From contig NZ_KB913032.1 of assembly GCF_000384215.1 (NCBI RefSeq), forward strand, positions 9,509,605 through 9,573,604: DNA of 64,000 nucleotides, in the 5' to 3' direction. The DNA comes from Amycolatopsis alba DSM 44262. GTDB lineage: Bacteria > Actinomycetota > Actinomycetes > Mycobacteriales > Pseudonocardiaceae. Within the stretch, counting starts at the first letter, position 1. Every line of letters begins with the position of its first letter. Both the position numbers and the translations under genes were made by a program. The notes below the pieces were generated by a model. That model was not told where the DNA came from. It was given only the letters and a program-made list of their open reading frames with translations, and ran no database searches. Below, piece after piece: positions 19,537 through 27,340 of the stretch.

Positions 19537-19537
19537 G

Positions 19538-21469
19538 TCAGGAAAGTACCAGCGGCACCTGGGGTGACGGGCCGTTCGAGAGCGGGATCTGGAACCGCTG
19601 CGCCAGGTAGGCGGCCACCGAGTGGAACAGCGGCGCGGACGAGCCCCCGCCAGGCAGCGAGGTGTCCGGCGCGTCGAGCCGGATGCCGACCACGAAACGC
19701 GGGTTGTCGGCGGGCAGGATCCCGGCGAAGGTGATGTTGTACAGCTGGCTGCTGTACTTCTTCGTCTGGGGGTCGACCTGCTGGCCGGTGCCCGTCTTGC
19801 CCGAGACCTGGTAGCCCTCCAGCGCCGCCTTCGGCCCGGTGCCGCTCTGCTGCCCGCGGCCGCTCTGCGTCACCGCGCGCATCATGTCGCGCACGGTCTT
19901 CGCCGCCTGCGGGCTGATGACCTGCACGGTCTTCGGCGCCGGTTCGGGGACGACGGTCCCGTCCGGGTTGACCTTCGCCTTGACCACCCGCGGTTCCACG
20001 CGCAGCCCGTCGTTCGCGATGGCCTGGTACATCCCGGCCATCTGCACGACGGTCATCGAAAGCCCCTGCCCGATCGGCAGGTTGCCGAAGGTCGTGGCGT
20101 ACCACTGATTCCGCGGCGGCACGACGCCAGGGCTCTCGCCGGGGAGGCCGAGCCCGGTGCGCTGGCCGAGACCGAATTTCTTGAGCAGGTCCGCGTACCT
20201 GTCCTCGCCGATCTTCTGCGCCAGCAACAGGGTCCCGACGTTCGACGACTTCGCGAAGATGCCGGTGGTGGTGAACTGCTGCGTGCCGTGATGCCAGGCG
20301 TCCTTGACGATCTTGTCCGCGACCTGCAGCGAACCCGGCACCGCCTGTACCGACTCCGGTGTGGTGATGCCTTCGTCGATCGCGCCCGCGGCGGTGACGA
20401 CCTTGTTCACCGAACCGGGTTCGAACGGCGTGCTCACCGCGCGGTTGTTGAGGTTCTCCGTCTCACTGCGCGAAGCCGGGTCGTTGAGATTGACCGTCTT
20501 GTCGTTGGCCAGCGCGTAGACTTCGCCGGTCTTCGAGTCCATGATGACGGCCTGGCCGCCCTTGGCCTTCGACTTGACGACGTACTCGCTCAGCTGCCGC
20601 TGCAGTTCGTACTGCAGATCGGTGTCGATCGTCAGCTGCAGGTCCGAACCGGGGACGGCGTTCTGGATGTCCCGCTCGGTACCGGGGATGACGAGGTTGT
20701 CGTTGCCGTTCCGGGTGTTGACGATCTTGCGGCCCGGCGTTCCGGCGAGATCGTAGTCCCGCGAAGCCTCCAGCCCGTAGCCACCGTGCAGGTTGTGCTT
20801 GGAGAGGTCCTTGTCGTCGGTGCGCCAGTTCGCGTAACCGATGATGTTCGCGCCCACCGAGTCGCCGGGGTACTCCCGCTTCGAGCGCTTCTCGACGGTG
20901 ATCCACGGGTACTGCTTGACGATCGCGTCGGCGACCGACGGTTCGATGTCGTGGACAAGGTAGGTGAACCCGTCCGGCTTGTGGAACTTCTCCAGCAGCT
21001 CCTGCTCGGTGATCACTCCCGGCAGCTTCGCCGCGATCAGCTTCGCCGCCCCCGCCACCTCGGTTTCGAAGTTCTTGCCCTTGGTCGGGTTCTTGACGGC
21101 GAATTCGTCCCACGTCTTGTGGAGCCAGTTCAGGCTCACCGCGAGGGTCCGCACTTCGACACTGAAGGCGATCTTCGTCCCGTTGCGGTCCATGATGGAC
21201 CCGCGCTGCGCGGGACTTTCGATCACCGACGTGCGCTGCCGTTCCGCGGCCTCGGACAGCGCACCGGCCTCGAACCACTGCACCTGCACCAGTTTGAGGC
21301 CGGCGAGCACCATCACGACGATCAGCAGGATCCGGACACCGGTGAACCGGCTCCGGTTCCCTCCGTTGCCTCGCCGGGCGGTGGCACGACGGGTCCCGGC
21401 GGCGTAGGTCCGCCGCGCGCTCCCCGCCGACCGGGCCCTGGGCTGCGCCGGACGGACGGGTGACATCAC
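19538..21469 (-). CDS. ftsI: Septal transpeptidase FtsI (class B PBP, PBP3)
   Basis: A 643-residue monofunctional penicillin-binding protein that crosslinks septal peptidoglycan with FtsW. Basic N-terminal tail, one TM helix (about 44-62), class B dimerisation domain (RGSIMDRNG at 89), then transpeptidase motifs SVNK (Ser353 nucleophile, Lys356), SSN at 408-410 and KTG at 558-560. GTG 21469 overlaps the ftsL stop; ATG 21466 immediately after is equally possible. No PASTA domains, as in other actinobacterial FtsI. Followed at once by repeat array 2. Confidence 0.95.
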   Translation of the reverse strand: MMSPVRPAQPRARSAGSARRTYAAGTRRATARRGNGGNRSRFTGVRILLIVVMVLAGLKLVQVQWFEAGALSEAAERQRTSVIESPAQRGSIMDRNGTKIAFSVEVRTLAVSLNWLHKTWDEFAVKNPTKGKNFETEVAGAAKLIAAKLPGVITEQELLEKFHKPDGFTYLVHDIEPSVADAIVKQYPWITVEKRSKREYPGDSVGANIIGYANWRTDDKDLSKHNLHGGYGLEASRDYDLAGTPGRKIVNTRNGNDNLVIPGTERDIQNAVPGSDLQLTIDTDLQYELQRQLSEYVVKSKAKGGQAVIMDSKTGEVYALANDKTVNLNDPASRSETENLNNRAVSTPFEPGSVNKVVTAAGAIDEGITTPESVQAVPGSLQVADKIVKDAWHHGTQQFTTTGIFAKSSNVGTLLLAQKIGEDRYADLLKKFGLGQRTGLGLPGESPGVVPPRNQWYATTFGNLPIGQGLSMTVVQMAGMYQAIANDGLRVEPRVVKAKVNPDGTVVPEPAPKTVQVISPQAAKTVRDMMRAVTQSGRGQQSGTGPKAALEGYQVSGKTGTGQQVDPQTKKYSSQLYNITFAGILPADNPRFVVGIRLDAPDTSLPGGGSSAPLFHSVAAYLAQRFQIPLSNGPSPQVPLVLS

Positions 21470-22173
21470 TGGCCTCCCTGCGCCGGGGGCGGCGCGTTCT
21501 CCTGCGGCACGGCGGGCTGGTCACCTTCGATCGGCGCACCCTGCTGGGTGCCCTCGGCGGGCGGCGGTGCCGCGGTCTGGGGGGCGGGCGTGTCCCCGGT
21601 GGCCTTCTTCGGCTCACCGACCACAGTGGACTGCCCTTCCGTGCCGACCACGATGTGCGCGGGGTCGCCGCCGGGCACCATGCCCAGCTCCCTGGCCTTG
21701 GGCGCCAGGGAAGCGGGCGACTCGGCCTTCGCGACCTCGCGCTGCAGCCGTTCCTTCGACTCGGCGAGCCCTGCGTTGGTAGTGCGGAGCTGTTCGAGCC
21801 GGTAGGAGTCGGCGATGGCCTGAGTGGTCAGCCACAGCGTGCACGCCACGCCGACGGCGAGCATGCCCATCATCATCAGCACGAACGACGCGCGCGAGCG
21901 CGGCCAACGCAGCTTGAACTTCTTCTTCGGCTCTTCCTTGCCCGTGCCGCCTTCGGCGTCGGGACGGTTGCGTCGCTGGTCGCGCTGCAGCAGATCGGCG
22001 CGCTGGGCGCGGCGGGCGTAGGCGCGTTCCGCCGCCGACGTCCGGCCGCGGGAGGCGCGAGTGGACGGCTTGGTCTCGGTGGCGTCCGGCGTTTCCTCGA
22101 CCGTGCTGGTCGCGCGGGCACGCCGTCCGGGCGCCGGTGTCCGGCGGCCGCGGGATTTCGCGGGAGCGGTCAT
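21466..22173 (-). CDS. ftsL: FtsL-like division protein (Rv2164c family)
   Basis: A 235-residue bitopic protein in the ftsL position. Long basic cytoplasmic N-terminus (about 100 residues), one TM helix ([20 protein letters not shown], about 102-121), then a short coiled coil with leucine/heptad spacing ([24 protein letters not shown]) and a Pro/Gln-rich outer tail. FtsL with FtsB and FtsQ activates FtsWI. Sequence is poorly conserved in this family, so the name rests on topology and location. Its ATG overlaps the rsmH stop and its TGA overlaps the ftsI start. Confidence 0.85.
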   Translation of the reverse strand: MTAPAKSRGRRTPAPGRRARATSTVEETPDATETKPSTRASRGRTSAAERAYARRAQRADLLQRDQRRNRPDAEGGTGKEEPKKKFKLRWPRSRASFVLMMMGMLAVGVACTLWLTTQAIADSYRLEQLRTTNAGLAESKERLQREVAKAESPASLAPKARELGMVPGGDPAHIVVGTEGQSTVVGEPKKATGDTPAPQTAAPPPAEGTQQGAPIEGDQPAVPQENAPPPAQGGQ

Positions 22174-23129
22174 CGTGCTCGGTCTCCGATCCGTTCGGCG
22201 GCTCGCAGCCGCACGGAGGCGGCCCGCGTGTTCAGTTCGGTCTCCGCCTCGCCGGCCTTCTCGGCCCCTCTGGTGAGCAGTTTCAGTTCCGGGCCGTGGC
22301 CCGGCAGTTCGACCGGAAGCCCTTCCGGGGTCCGGGATTTCGCCAGTTCCGCGAAGGCCTGCTTGACCAGCCTGTCTTCGAGGGACTGATAGGACTCGAC
22401 GACGATGCGGCCGCCGACGGCGAGCGAGGACAGTGCCCGCGGCATCGCCCGCCGCAGCACCTCCAGTTCGCCGTTGACCTCGATCCGCAGCGCCTGGAAG
22501 GTGCGCTTCGCCGGATGCCCGCCGGTGCGCCTGCTCGCCGCGGGGACCGCGTCGTACAGCAGTTCCACCAGCCGTCCGCTGCGCGTGAAAGGTTCCTTCT
22601 CACGTTCCGCCACAACGGCTTTGACGATCCGCTGGGCGAAGCGTTCCTCGCCGTAGTCACGAAGGATCCGGATCAGCTCGCCGGGGCCGTAGGTGTTGAG
22701 CACGTCGGCCGCGGTGATCCCGGTGGTCGGGTCCATCCTCATGTCGAGCGGGGAGTCCTTGGAGTAGGCGAAACCGCGCTCGGCCCGGTCCAGCTGCATC
22801 GAGGAAACGCCGAGGTCGAACAGGATCCCGTCCACTCTGGACAGTCCGAGGCCCTGCAGCGCGGACGGCATCTCGTCGTAGACGGCGTGCACGAAGTCGA
22901 CGCGATCACCGTGCGGCGCAAGACGTTTCGCGGAGAGTTCCAGCGCGTTGGGGTCGCGGTCGAGCGCGACGAGGCGCAACGAGGGAAACGCGGTGAGCAG
23001 CGCGTCCGAGTGACCGCCGAGTCCGACGGTCGCGTCGACCAGCACGGCCTCGCGGTCGGAGAAGACCGGCGAGAACAGTTCGACGATGCGGTTGAGCAGC
23101 ACCGGAACGTGCTCGTGTTCGTCTGCCAT
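22170..23129 (-). CDS. rsmH: 16S rRNA (cytosine1402-N4)-methyltransferase RsmH (MraW)
   Basis: A 319-residue SAM-dependent methyltransferase modifying C1402 in the ribosomal decoding centre. N-terminal [16 protein letters not shown] loop [14 protein letters not shown] (about 32-45), [26 protein letters not shown] and the C-terminal [15 protein letters not shown] motif are characteristic. ATG 23129 has the purine-rich GGGGGGAAGAC upstream, and this site can pair with two CUUCCCC elements in the leader RNA (see 23131-23260), pointing to translational control. 204 bp separate it from mraZ. Confidence 0.95.
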   Translation of the reverse strand: MADEHEHVPVLLNRIVELFSPVFSDREAVLVDATVGLGGHSDALLTAFPSLRLVALDRDPNALELSAKRLAPHGDRVDFVHAVYDEMPSALQGLGLSRVDGILFDLGVSSMQLDRAERGFAYSKDSPLDMRMDPTTGITAADVLNTYGPGELIRILRDYGEERFAQRIVKAVVAEREKEPFTRSGRLVELLYDAVPAASRRTGGHPAKRTFQALRIEVNGELEVLRRAMPRALSSLAVGGRIVVESYQSLEDRLVKQAFAELAKSRTPEGLPVELPGHGPELKLLTRGAEKAGEAETELNTRAASVRLRAAERIGDRAR

Positions 23130-23130
23130 G

Positions 23131-23260
23131 TCTTCCCCCCTTTCCTGTAGTGCCGGGGAAGATGCCGGATGCCGTCAGGTCCCTGTCCGCCCGCTTACTG
23201 ACCTGGTACCGGGGAAGGTGTACCAGGGCCACTGAGCGGACAGAGGCCTCACGGCATCCG
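23131..23260 (-). ncRNA. rsmH (mraW) leader RNA with nested stems and RBS-pairing elements
   Basis: Three nested perfect stems in the minus-strand transcript: 23166-23175 with 23251-23260 (10 bp), 23183-23190 with 23236-23243 (8 bp), 23202-23209 with 23220-23227 (8 bp). The apical loop shows CUUCCCC (23211-23217) and a second CUUCCCC is at 23155-23161; both are complementary to GGGGAAG in the rsmH ribosome-binding site (23132-23138). The position agrees with the published actinobacterial mraW RNA motif. Ligand or trigger unknown. Confidence 0.7.
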
Positions 23261-23333
23261 TGTGGGCGGTTTCCGGCGTGTCCGAAGCGTGAACCCGCGC
23301 CCCCCGACGGCGTGGGTGCTTCCTCGGCCACGT

Positions 23334-23765
23334 CTAGAAGACGCCCGGCAGAACTTCCTCTCGAGCCTTCGCGTAGCTGTCCTCGTGTTCGTCCAGGTAG
23401 CCCTGCCACGCTTGGGCGTCCCAGATCTCCAGCCTGGTGATCGCCCCGATCACCACGCACTCCTTGTTCAGCCCGGCATAGCGTCGGAGCTCGGACGCGA
23501 TCGCGATACGTCCTTGCCCGTCCGGGCGTTGTTCGTCCGTACCGGCGAAGAGATAACGCTGATAGGCCCGGACCGCCTCGTTCGTGAACGGGGCGTCGGC
23601 GACCTTCCTCGCCATCTGCTCGAACTCGGCCCGTGGAAAGACGAAGAGACAGTGATCCTGCCCCTTGGTGATCATCAGCCCACCGGCGAGCGCGTCGCGG
23701 TACTTCGCGGGCAGCGTGAGCCGCCCCTTGTCATCCAGTTTCGGGGTGTGGGTGCCGAGGAACAC
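23334..23765 (-). CDS. mraZ: MraZ, transcriptional repressor of the dcw cluster
   Basis: A 143-residue AbrB-like double-domain protein, the same length as mycobacterial Mra[19 protein letters not shown] starts the first SpoVT-AbrB repeat; the second has [19 protein letters not shown]. MraZ forms a ring-shaped oligomer and binds direct GTG-type repeats in its own promoter, repressing the cluster. GTG 23765 is chosen from family alignment and an AGGTGGAG purine stretch just upstream; GTG 23774 is in frame. Four matching boxes precede the gene at 23831-23865. Confidence 0.95.
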   Translation of the reverse strand: MFLGTHTPKLDDKGRLTLPAKYRDALAGGLMITKGQDHCLFVFPRAEFEQMARKVADAPFTNEAVRAYQRYLFAGTDEQRPDGQGRIAIASELRRYAGLNKECVVIGAITRLEIWDAQAWQGYLDEHEDSYAKAREEVLPGVF

Positions 23766-23830
23766 CGGCTCCACCTCCCTACCGATCCTGGCTGCGAACA
23801 ACCAAGGCCGGCCACGGGGCTCCCTTCTGC

Positions 23831-23871
23831 CCCACTGCGCACCACCGTACCCCACTTTTCACCACAGTCAA
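23831..23871 (-). promoter_or_regulatory. mraZ promoter with four MraZ-type boxes
   Basis: Read on the minus strand: GTGGT, GTGGG, GTGGT, GTGGG at exact 10-bp steps (plus coordinates 23861-23865, 23851-23855, 23841-23845, 23831-23835). TTGACT (23866-23871) and TACGGT (23844-23849) with 16 bp between them give a promoter that these boxes overlap. The layout equals known MraZ operators, so repression by MraZ is expected. Confidence 0.75.
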
Positions 23872-23926
23872 CGCGTCAAAAGCCGCGACCACTCCGTCGT
23901 GTCAGGCGTTTCCGCTGGTCAGCCAG

Positions 23927-23961
23927 GTGGGGCCAGGTGGGGGCGTGGTGGGGGACGGTGG
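23927..23961 (+). repeat. GTGG box group 2
   Basis: GTGG begins at 23927, 23937, 23948 and 23958, spaced 10-11 bp, with flanking G runs. It resembles the mraZ operator but is on the opposite strand. It could bind MraZ or fold as G-rich DNA. Confidence 0.5.
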
Positions 23962-24040
23962 CCAAGATCCCCCTGGGCGGGTATCGAAGCAACCTCACCC
24001 ATGCCTGATGCGTCCGGATATCGGCAGCCGGAACCCTGCC

Positions 24041-24111
24041 GTGGGGCGGAGTGGGGGTGAAAGTGGGGAATCCGGTGGTGCGCGGTGGGGGCAGCGGTGG
24101 GGGCATTGTGG
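24041..24111 (+). repeat. GTGG box group 3, inverted near-copy of the mraZ operator
   Basis: GTGG begins at 24041, 24051, 24063, 24075, 24085, 24097 and 24108, steps of 10-12 bp. The core 24056-24093 repeats the order GGTGAAA, GTGGGG, GGTGGTGCGC, GTGGGG seen on the minus strand at 23831-23866, so it looks like an inverted duplicate of the mraZ operator. Confidence 0.55.
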
Positions 24112-24268
24112 AGTGTCACCCGCGACGGATTCCGTACCAGAAGGGACTTCCCAGCGAGCCTCGCGAGTGGTAATGACGGTTCTGATCGTCCTCTTCACTC
24201 AGGAGCCTGACCAACGCGGACGGCGACGATCGGTTCACCCAGGGAACCCGCTGTCCTAATCGGACACT

Positions 24269-24823
24269 TCAGCGCTTGTGCCTGCGGCGTCCGTTCATAC
24301 CGGAGGTGATGCGACGGCTGACGCCGCGCCAGTCCTTGGGCTTCTCCTTCGGTTCCGGCAGGAGCCGGCCGAGGCGACCACCGACCCGGAACCCGGCGAG
24401 CCGGCCGGGGATCACGCTCACGAAGACGAGCAGGATCCACCAGCCGCCCGCGACCGGCCACGACGGCCGGTCGACCGGGACCACGGAGAGTCCGCTCCGC
24501 GAACTGTTCTTCTTCCGGTACTTGAACTCTTCGACCGGCACACGGCCTGCCAACGCGGAGACCGAGGTGACGGTCGTCCTGGAGACCTGCTCTTCACCAG
24601 GGGAAACGGTGTCCCACTGGACTTCCGCCTCGCACGAGTACGTCATCCAGATGTGGACCGCGCTCCTTCCGCACTGCTCGACCCGCGCGGTACCTGTCCT
24701 GGTGAGCGTGCCCCATGGCTCGAAACCGACCAGCCACTGGAAGGAGAACATCAGCCACAACGTGAGAAGGCCGCTTTTCCTGCTTTCGCGCCTGTCTCCG
24801 AAGACTCCCCAGGCTCCGGACAA
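24269..24823 (-). CDS. Small membrane protein of unknown function
   Basis: About 184 residues with two hydrophobic segments (GLLTLWLMFSFQWLVGF near residue 18 and GGWWILLVFVSVIPGRLAGF near 127) and a loop of some 90 residues that carries two Cys and would be outside if both segments span the membrane; basic C-terminal tail ending RRRHKR. I do not recognise the family. It begins one base after the EspG stop (TTG 24823), so it is the last gene of the ESX-accessory operon. The start is unsure because no ATG or GTG is well placed. A membrane partner of that operon is the simplest reading. Confidence 0.6.
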   Translation of the reverse strand: MSGAWGVFGDRRESRKSGLLTLWLMFSFQWLVGFEPWGTLTRTGTARVEQCGRSAVHIWMTYSCEAEVQWDTVSPGEEQVSRTTVTSVSALAGRVPVEEFKYRKKNSSRSGLSVVPVDRPSWPVAGGWWILLVFVSVIPGRLAGFRVGGRLGRLLPEPKEKPKDWRGVSRRITSGMNGRRRHKR

Positions 24824-24824
24824 C

Positions 24825-25577
24825 CTAGCGGTCCGGGTCCAGCAGCGAAGCCAATCGCGCGGCCAGTCGCGGACCGTCCACTGGGGACACGTTCACCCAC
24901 GCCTGCCCGCCGCGGCCTTCGGTCCGGGCCGCACAGTACGCGCCGACGTCGGTGTCGAACCAGGTCAGGCCACCCGCCCGGTGCGCCCGGCCGTCGCGGC
25001 CGCGGGTCCGCACGGTGAACTGGCCCGCGCTGTAGACGGGCCGCGCTTGGATGGCGAGCACCTCGCGCAGCTGACTGTCCGAAGCCGACGACCGTCCGCC
25101 GTCGCCGAACACCGGATCCTCCAGGTCACCGCCGAAGCGCGCCGCGGGCAGGCTGATCCCGTAGCCGGGGCCGGGCCGCAGCTCCGGCAGGACGTCGACG
25201 ATCGCGCCGAACACCTCGCCGTCGCCGATCCCGGAAAGCGCGATGGTCTGCTCGGGCTGGGTGGCCAGCACGCCGTGCCGTCCGCGCGCGGCCGCGACCG
25301 CGCGGAACGGGGCTTCGGCCGTCATGTCGGCCAGCGCCTCGCATTCGACGTAGACCTCGGCCCGCGCGAGCAGGTCGAGCCGTGCTTCCAGTGCGGCGTC
25401 GAGCCGGTCACCGTCATAGAGGCCTCGTTCGGCGAGGTTTTCGTAGACCGCGCCGCGGATCTCGGTTCGTTCCGCTTCCGTGGCGCCGACGCTGCGGACG
25501 GACAGCGGCCACGGCGGGGCCGCGTGCCCCAGGTCGGACCAGAGGACATCGAACGCCGACGCGGAAACGCGGATCAA
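24825..25577 (-). CDS. ESX secretion-associated protein EspG family
   Basis: A 250-residue EspG-like chaperone. In type VII secretion EspG binds the tip of PE-PPE or PPE-type substrates in the cytosol and releases them at the membrane channel. The fold signature is diffuse; recognisable are the N-terminal SASAFDVLWSDLG, the central WFDTDVGAY strand and the C-terminal RLAARLASLL helix. It overlaps the upstream PPE-like gene as TTGA (TTG start 25577), which matches its expected client relationship. No ESX ATPase or channel gene is in the window. Confidence 0.75.
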   Translation of the reverse strand: MIRVSASAFDVLWSDLGHAAPPWPLSVRSVGATEAERTEIRGAVYENLAERGLYDGDRLDAALEARLDLLARAEVYVECEALADMTAEAPFRAVAAARGRHGVLATQPEQTIALSGIGDGEVFGAIVDVLPELRPGPGYGISLPAARFGGDLEDPVFGDGGRSSASDSQLREVLAIQARPVYSAGQFTVRTRGRDGRAHRAGGLTWFDTDVGAYCAARTEGRGGQAWVNVSPVDGPRLAARLASLLDPDR

Positions 25578-26152
25578 GACCGCCCCAGCCGGGGCGGCTT
25601 CCCGAAGGAGACCTGCGGGGTCAGCGAACGCAGCGACGTGTCGCGGGTGTTCATCACGTCGACGGCCTTGCGGCGGGCCGCCTCGGCCTCCGCGTGCTTG
25701 GCCTCCATCTCGTCGGCGAGCGCGGCGAGAAGCGCGAGGTTCCCGCCGGCGGCGGCGTCGCGGATCATCGCGCCGGGGTCGTAGTCCACCGGCGGCGGCA
25801 TGTCCGCGCGAGCCCGCGCCGCGGCCTCGGCCTGCCCGGAGACCGCCTGTCCGAGAGCGGACGAGAGATCGGCGGACCAGGTCAGCCAGCCGGACGCCGT
25901 GGACAGCACACCGCGAAGCGCGTCGCCCGCTTCTCCTCGCCAGTTCTCTTCGCTACTTCCGGCCAGCCCGGCCAGGTCCGCCGTCGCGTCGTGCATACGC
26001 CGCGCGAGCGCGTCCCAGGCGGCACCGATGCCACCCGCCGCCTCGGGGTCGTTGCCCGCCTCGACTTCGGCGGCCAGCGCCTCGTGGCTGTAGGCCTCGT
26101 ACCGCGTGGCCGCGACCGGGACCTCGCGGCCCGGCGTCTCTCCTTCAGGCAC
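25574..26152 (-). CDS. PPE-like / WXG-containing helical protein
   Basis: A 192-residue Ala-rich all-helical protein. A WxG-like turn (ENWRGEAGDALRG, about residues 70-82) between two long helices and a Ala/Glu-rich C-terminal coiled coil match PPE-type substrates of type VII secretion in Pseudonocardiaceae. GTG 26152 is preceded by AGGAG. It is followed directly by the EspG gene, the usual chaperone for such proteins. Probably exported or surface associated; no signal peptide. Confidence 0.7.
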   Translation of the reverse strand: MPEGETPGREVPVAATRYEAYSHEALAAEVEAGNDPEAAGGIGAAWDALARRMHDATADLAGLAGSSEENWRGEAGDALRGVLSTASGWLTWSADLSSALGQAVSGQAEAAARARADMPPPVDYDPGAMIRDAAAGGNLALLAALADEMEAKHAEAEAARRKAVDVMNTRDTSLRSLTPQVSFGKPPRLGRS

Positions 26153-26162
26153 GACAGTTCTC

Positions 26163-26696
26163 CTAAGGCAGTTTGGGTTCGGCCAGTCCCGCCACCTTCA
26201 CCGCGCGCTCGCAGGCGAGCGGGGTGTCGGTGAAGTTCGTGTTGCTCACGTCGATCTGGACGCTCGCCTTCTCCCCCATGCCGAGCAGGACCGCGCAGGT
26301 TCCGTCGGCGGCCTTCTTGTCGGCGACCTTGAGCGCTTCGCGGTCACCGACCTTGGTCTTCGTGGCGGTCTTACGCGCGACCTCGAGGTCTTTCAGCCCG
26401 TTCCGCTCGTCCACCGTGATGGTGACGCCGAAGGTCGCGGGCACCGTCCAGTCGCAGGCGCGGGCGCCGTTGATCTCCTTCGGCACGCCGAGCACGTTCA
26501 CCCCGGCCGTCGACCGGTCCTGCGGGTCGAGCAGCGAGCACGGATCCACTCCGCCGTCCGGCGCGGGCGCTGAAGACGAGGAAGCCGGGCCCCCACCGTC
26601 GTCCGCGGCCGGAATCCGCGCCTGGCCTGCGGCCCCTTGCCCGCAAGCGGACACTGTAAGGACGAAGAGGGCGACGAGAGGGAGGCGTGAGCGCAT
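26163..26696 (-). CDS. DUF3558-family lipoprotein
   Basis: A 177-residue lipoprotein: signal peptide with lipobox VSAC at about residue 18, a Ser/Pro/Gly-rich spacer, then the DUF3558 domain with the PCSLLDPQDRS motif, RACDW and a later paired Cys (TCAVLLG, LACERAV). DUF3558 proteins are abundant in Pseudonocardiaceae and often sit beside EspG and PPE genes; their function is unknown. ATG 26696 lies 4 bp after the stop of the preceding helical protein, so they share an mRNA. Confidence 0.8.
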   Translation of the reverse strand: MRSRLPLVALFVLTVSACGQGAAGQARIPAADDGGGPASSSSAPAPDGGVDPCSLLDPQDRSTAGVNVLGVPKEINGARACDWTVPATFGVTITVDERNGLKDLEVARKTATKTKVGDREALKVADKKAADGTCAVLLGMGEKASVQIDVSNTNFTDTPLACERAVKVAGLAEPKLP

Positions 26697-26700
26697 GGGG

Positions 26701-27054
26701 TCAGCCGCCGACACAGTCCACGTCCGCCGCCGCTTGTTCATCCTGTCGGGTGTACCGGGCCAGCGCCTTCTCGATCCGGTTCTTGAGCGCCTCGAGTTCC
26801 CTGCCGAACGCGGTGAGCGCCTCGACCGCGGAGCCGTCGGCCCCGATCCCGTACTGCGCCATGAACCTGCCGACCTCGTCCGCGTATCCCCCGCCGAGGG
26901 GAACCGTGCGGCCGAGGACCTTGGCCTCGCGGACCATCTGGCCGACCACGTCCTGCAGGGCGGAGATCTTCACGTGGGCGTCCGACGCCAGCTCCGGGGC
27001 GACCGCGAATCCGCTCAGATCGAACCGGGGTTTGGCGGTACTCACCTCGCTCAT
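26701..27054 (-). CDS. Small helical ESX-type protein
   Basis: A 117-residue protein made mostly of two long amphipathic helices (residues 27-60 and 75-108) with a short GGGYADEVGRF turn between them, the general shape of WXG100/PE-like secretion partners, though a strict WxG is absent. It is the first gene of the operon with the DUF3558 lipoprotein, PPE-like protein, EspG and membrane protein, and may form a dimer with the PPE-like product. Naming is by context. Confidence 0.6.
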   Translation of the reverse strand: MSEVSTAKPRFDLSGFAVAPELASDAHVKISALQDVVGQMVREAKVLGRTVPLGGGYADEVGRFMAQYGIGADGSAVEALTAFGRELEALKNRIEKALARYTRQDEQAAADVDCVGG

Positions 27055-27340
27055 ATGCGATTACGCCTCTCCGTAGTCGAGCGACCTCGCAACGGAGCAT
27101 ACGACAAAACCCGGTGTCAGCGGGAGCACCTGAAAACGCGCTCAACTCACCCGTTCGAGGTAAGCTCTCCGGTTGCACAGAGTCATCGACTGGGGTTGGC
27201 GGGGTTCCCCCCACGAGTTCGCCCGAGTTTGACACACTTCGTGGGAGGCTGACCGCTGCCCAGGGGACTACTCGGGGACTGAAAGCTGGCCCTTCAGCAG
27301 ACACCAGCGGACATCCAGCCACGCGGCATCAGGAGGTCGA
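27055..27340. other. Divergent promoter region, ESX operon / moxR
   Basis: 286 bp between divergent operons. TTGACA at 27229-27234 on the plus strand is the best -35 candidate for moxR, without a convincing -10 partner. AGGAGG (27331-27336) is the moxR ribosome-binding site. No hairpin or repeat stands out. Confidence 0.4.

Larger units (their letters stand above)
19092..19537. other. Repeat-filled gap inside the dcw cluster
   Basis: 446 bp without a convincing gene between ftsI and murE. It holds the palindrome at 19330-19376 and repeat array 2 at 19404-19536, and the stretch next to murE must hold any murE promoter. No clear -35/-10 pair is visible. Confidence 0.6.
23766..24268. other. Gene-free regulatory stretch upstream of mraZ
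   Basis: About 500 bp with no credible coding region. It contains the mraZ promoter and three groups of GTGG boxes (23831-23865 on minus; 23927-23961 and 24041-24111 on plus). The rest shows no structure I recognise. Confidence 0.6.

Noticed and set aside
8583..23765. Hidden ftsZ, sepF or divIVA in the cluster
   Set aside because: No GTP-binding tubulin signature (GGGTGTG) in any frame translated here and no room between ftsQ and tetR.
24824..27054. Complete ESX locus
   Set aside because: Only accessory and cargo genes are present; no EccC, EccD, EccB or mycosin signature is visible.
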